From assembly GCA_964510785.1 (NCBI GenBank), contig CAZECM010000007.1:1-64000 (forward strand): 64,000 nt of DNA, given 5' to 3'. A program made the position numbers and the translations under genes. Of the stretch, positions 62,717 through 64,000 are shown piece after piece. The notes under the pieces were generated by a model that searched no databases, had not been told where the DNA came from, and saw only the letters and a program-made list of their open reading frames with translations. This DNA is from JAAYZM01 sp964510785. GTDB lineage: Bacteria > Actinomycetota > Actinomycetes > Actinomycetales > Cellulomonadaceae. Every line of letters starts with the position of its first letter. Position 1 is the first letter of the stretch.

Positions 62717-64000
62717 ATGAAGGTCGTCGACGTCCGGTTCGCCCAGCACCGTGAGCCCTTCGGCATCGGTGAGGCCCGCCCGCCGATCAGCTGGCGGACG
62801 ACCGGCACCTCCCGCACCCAGGTGGCGTACGAGATCGAGGTGGTACGCGACGGTGGGTCGACGGCCACCTCGCGTATCGAGGGATCGGGCTCGCTCCTCG
62901 TGCCGTGGCCCGACGAGCCCCTGCGTTCCCGGGAGGGCGCGCAGGTCCGGGTCCGGGTGTGGGCCGACGGCGGTGCGCCGAGCGACTGGAGCGACCCCGT
63001 CCGCGTCGAGGTGGGACTGCTCGAACCCGTCGAGTGGGAAGGCATCGCCGCGGCGCCGCCCCCCGCCCCTCACGGCGGTGCGCCGCGCGCAGCCACGCTG
63101 CTGCGCCGCGAGCTCGAGGTCGACGGCGAGCTGGCCGGCGCGCGGCTCTACGTGACGGCCCACGGCCTCTACGAGCTCGAGCTCGACGGCGAGCGGGTCG
63201 GGGACCACGTGCTCGCCCCCGGCTGGACGAGCTACCGGCACCGCTTGCGCTATCAGACGTTCGACGTGACCGAGCGGTTGACGCCCGGCACGCACGTGCT
63301 CGGCGCGTGGCTGGGTGACGGCTGGTTCCGCGGTCGCATCGGCTTCGAGGGCGGCCGGTGGGACTACTACGGGGACCGAACGGCGCTGCTCGCCCAGCTC
63401 GAGCTGCACTACGTCGACGGTCGCTCGGAACGGGTCACCACGGCGGACGGCTGGACCTGGCACCCGGCACCCCTCACCGCGGCGGGGCTGTACGAGGGCG
63501 AGCGCTACGACGCGCGCGCCGAGCTCGCCGACTGGTCCCGGCCGGGTGGCTCGGACGAGGGTTGGCTTCCCACCGAGAGCCTCCCGATCGACACCGCGAC
63601 CCTCGTGGCGCCGGACGGCCCGCCGGTGCGGGTCATCGAGACGCTCTCGCCCGTGGCGATCGAGCCGCGTGGCGAAGGCACGTGGTTGGTCGACCTCGGG
63701 CAGAACATCTCCGGCCGGCTCCGGATCCGTCCTCGCGGCCCTGCGGGGACCACCATCACGCTGCGCCACGCCGAGGTGTTCGAGCCCGACGGCTCGCTCG
63801 CCCTGCGACCGTTGCGGACGGCGGACGCCCTCGACGAGTACACGTGCCGGGGTGACGAGGACGGCTGGTGGGAGCCACGGTTCACGCTGCACGGCTTCCG
63901 GTACGCCGAGGTCTCCGGGTGGCCGGGCGAGCTGACGGCGGCGGACCTCACCGCCGTCGTCGTGCACTCCGACATGGCGCGAGCCGGCTGGTTCACGTGC
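62717..64000 (+). CDS. alpha-L-rhamnosidase (GH78), N-terminal 428 residues, truncated at window end
   Basis: Open from ATG 62717 (GAAGGAG 5 nt upstream) to the end of the window. The start is typical of GH78: VVDVRFAQHREPFGIGEARPPISWRTTGTSRTQVAYEIEV, then RATLLRRELEVDGELAGARLYVTAHGLYELELDGERVGDHVLAPGWTSYRHRLRYQTFDVTERLTPGTHVLGAWLGDGWFRGRIGFEGGRWDYYGDRTALLAQLEL (the beta-sandwich D/N domains), and LVDLGQNISGRLRIRPRGPAGTTITLRHAEVFEPDGSL...DEYTCRGD. The catalytic (alpha/alpha)6 barrel with its Glu acid/base lies beyond the window. It has no signal peptide, so it probably acts on imported rhamnosides. Belongs to the rhamnose operon (44-nt gap). Confidence 0.93.
   Translation, partial: MKVVDVRFAQHREPFGIGEARPPISWRTTGTSRTQVAYEIEVVRDGGSTATSRIEGSGSLLVPWPDEPLRSREGAQVRVRVWADGGAPSDWSDPVRVEVGLLEPVEWEGIAAAPPPAPHGGAPRAATLLRRELEVDGELAGARLYVTAHGLYELELDGERVGDHVLAPGWTSYRHRLRYQTFDVTERLTPGTHVLGAWLGDGWFRGRIGFEGGRWDYYGDRTALLAQLELHYVDGRSERVTTADGWTWHPAPLTAAGLYEGERYDARAELADWSRPGGSDEGWLPTESLPIDTATLVAPDGPPVRVIETLSPVAIEPRGEGTWLVDLGQNISGRLRIRPRGPAGTTITLRHAEVFEPDGSLALRPLRTADALDEYTCRGDEDGWWEPRFTLHGFRYAEVSGWPGELTAADLTAVVVHSDMARAGWFTC

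Overview
The window is very GC-rich, with GTG starts, many overlapping stop/start codons, TANNNT -10 boxes placed exactly 6 nt before start codons, a galU-glp-rimJ-glpR/sepX block and a DUF222/HNH endonuclease. This points to an actinobacterium, most likely of the order Micrococcales (Cellulomonas/Cellulosimicrobium-like). The placement is inferred from gene content and style, not from a marker gene. A run of ten Ns at 52253-52262 shows it is a draft assembly.

Layout. 1-8.0 kb: 3' end of a SNF2-type helicase, a DUF3806-like protein, a RidA-family protein, glutathione peroxidase, a small alarmone synthetase, a MarR regulator divergent from a quinone oxidoreductase/DoxX pair, and a PBP4-type D,D-carboxypeptidase. 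8.0-41.5 kb: a complete extracellular contractile injection system (eCIS, phage-tail-like particle) locus. 41.5-57.8 kb: a giant helicase/nuclease-like protein whose catalytic motifs are all degraded, a small conserved protein, an HNH endonuclease, MscL, a SAF-domain protein, an FmdB-type zinc ribbon, a penicillin-acylase-family hydrolase interrupted by the Ns, 5-formyl-THF cyclo-ligase, and galU-glp-rimJ-glpR. 57.8-64 kb: tRNA-Ala(CGC), an L-lactate-oxidising flavoprotein, and an L-rhamnose catabolic operon (isomerase, aldolase/dehydrogenase, start of a GH78 rhamnosidase).

The eCIS locus is the centre of interest. A minus-strand operon (38466 to 26543) encodes, in transcription order, sheath, tube, tail-assembly chaperone, a 59-aa DUF6760-like protein, second tube, a 928-aa disordered protein with repeated VRR[S/T] motifs, LysM tube/baseplate adaptor, VgrG-like spike, gp25, gpJ-like and gpI-like baseplate proteins, and a tail-anchored zinc-ribbon protein. 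A convergent plus-strand operon (15107 to 26546) encodes a DUF4255 cap/terminator protein and three giant single-pass membrane proteins with carboxypeptidase-regulatory-like repeats. The two operons meet on one shared CTAG that supplies both stop codons. An AAA+ ATPase, a DUF4157 effector candidate with a translationally coupled YbjN-like (chaperone-fold) partner, and a lipoprotein + PAAR-like tip pair complete the set. A LAL-type LuxR regulator flanks it.

Main new observations: (i) a 16-bp element (consensus GTASCGATTACCGATG) lies 20-21 bp upstream of a TANNNT-like -10 in front of all four eCIS transcription units that carry it; (ii) the VRRS/LRRS motif is shared by the disordered 928-aa protein and the N-terminus of the effector; (iii) the three membrane proteins could anchor the particle to the cell envelope; (iv) the neighbouring 1548-aa protein is a helicase/nuclease with all its active sites replaced. 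No head, terminase, integrase, lysis or T6SS membrane-complex genes were seen, so neither a prophage nor a T6SS fits.
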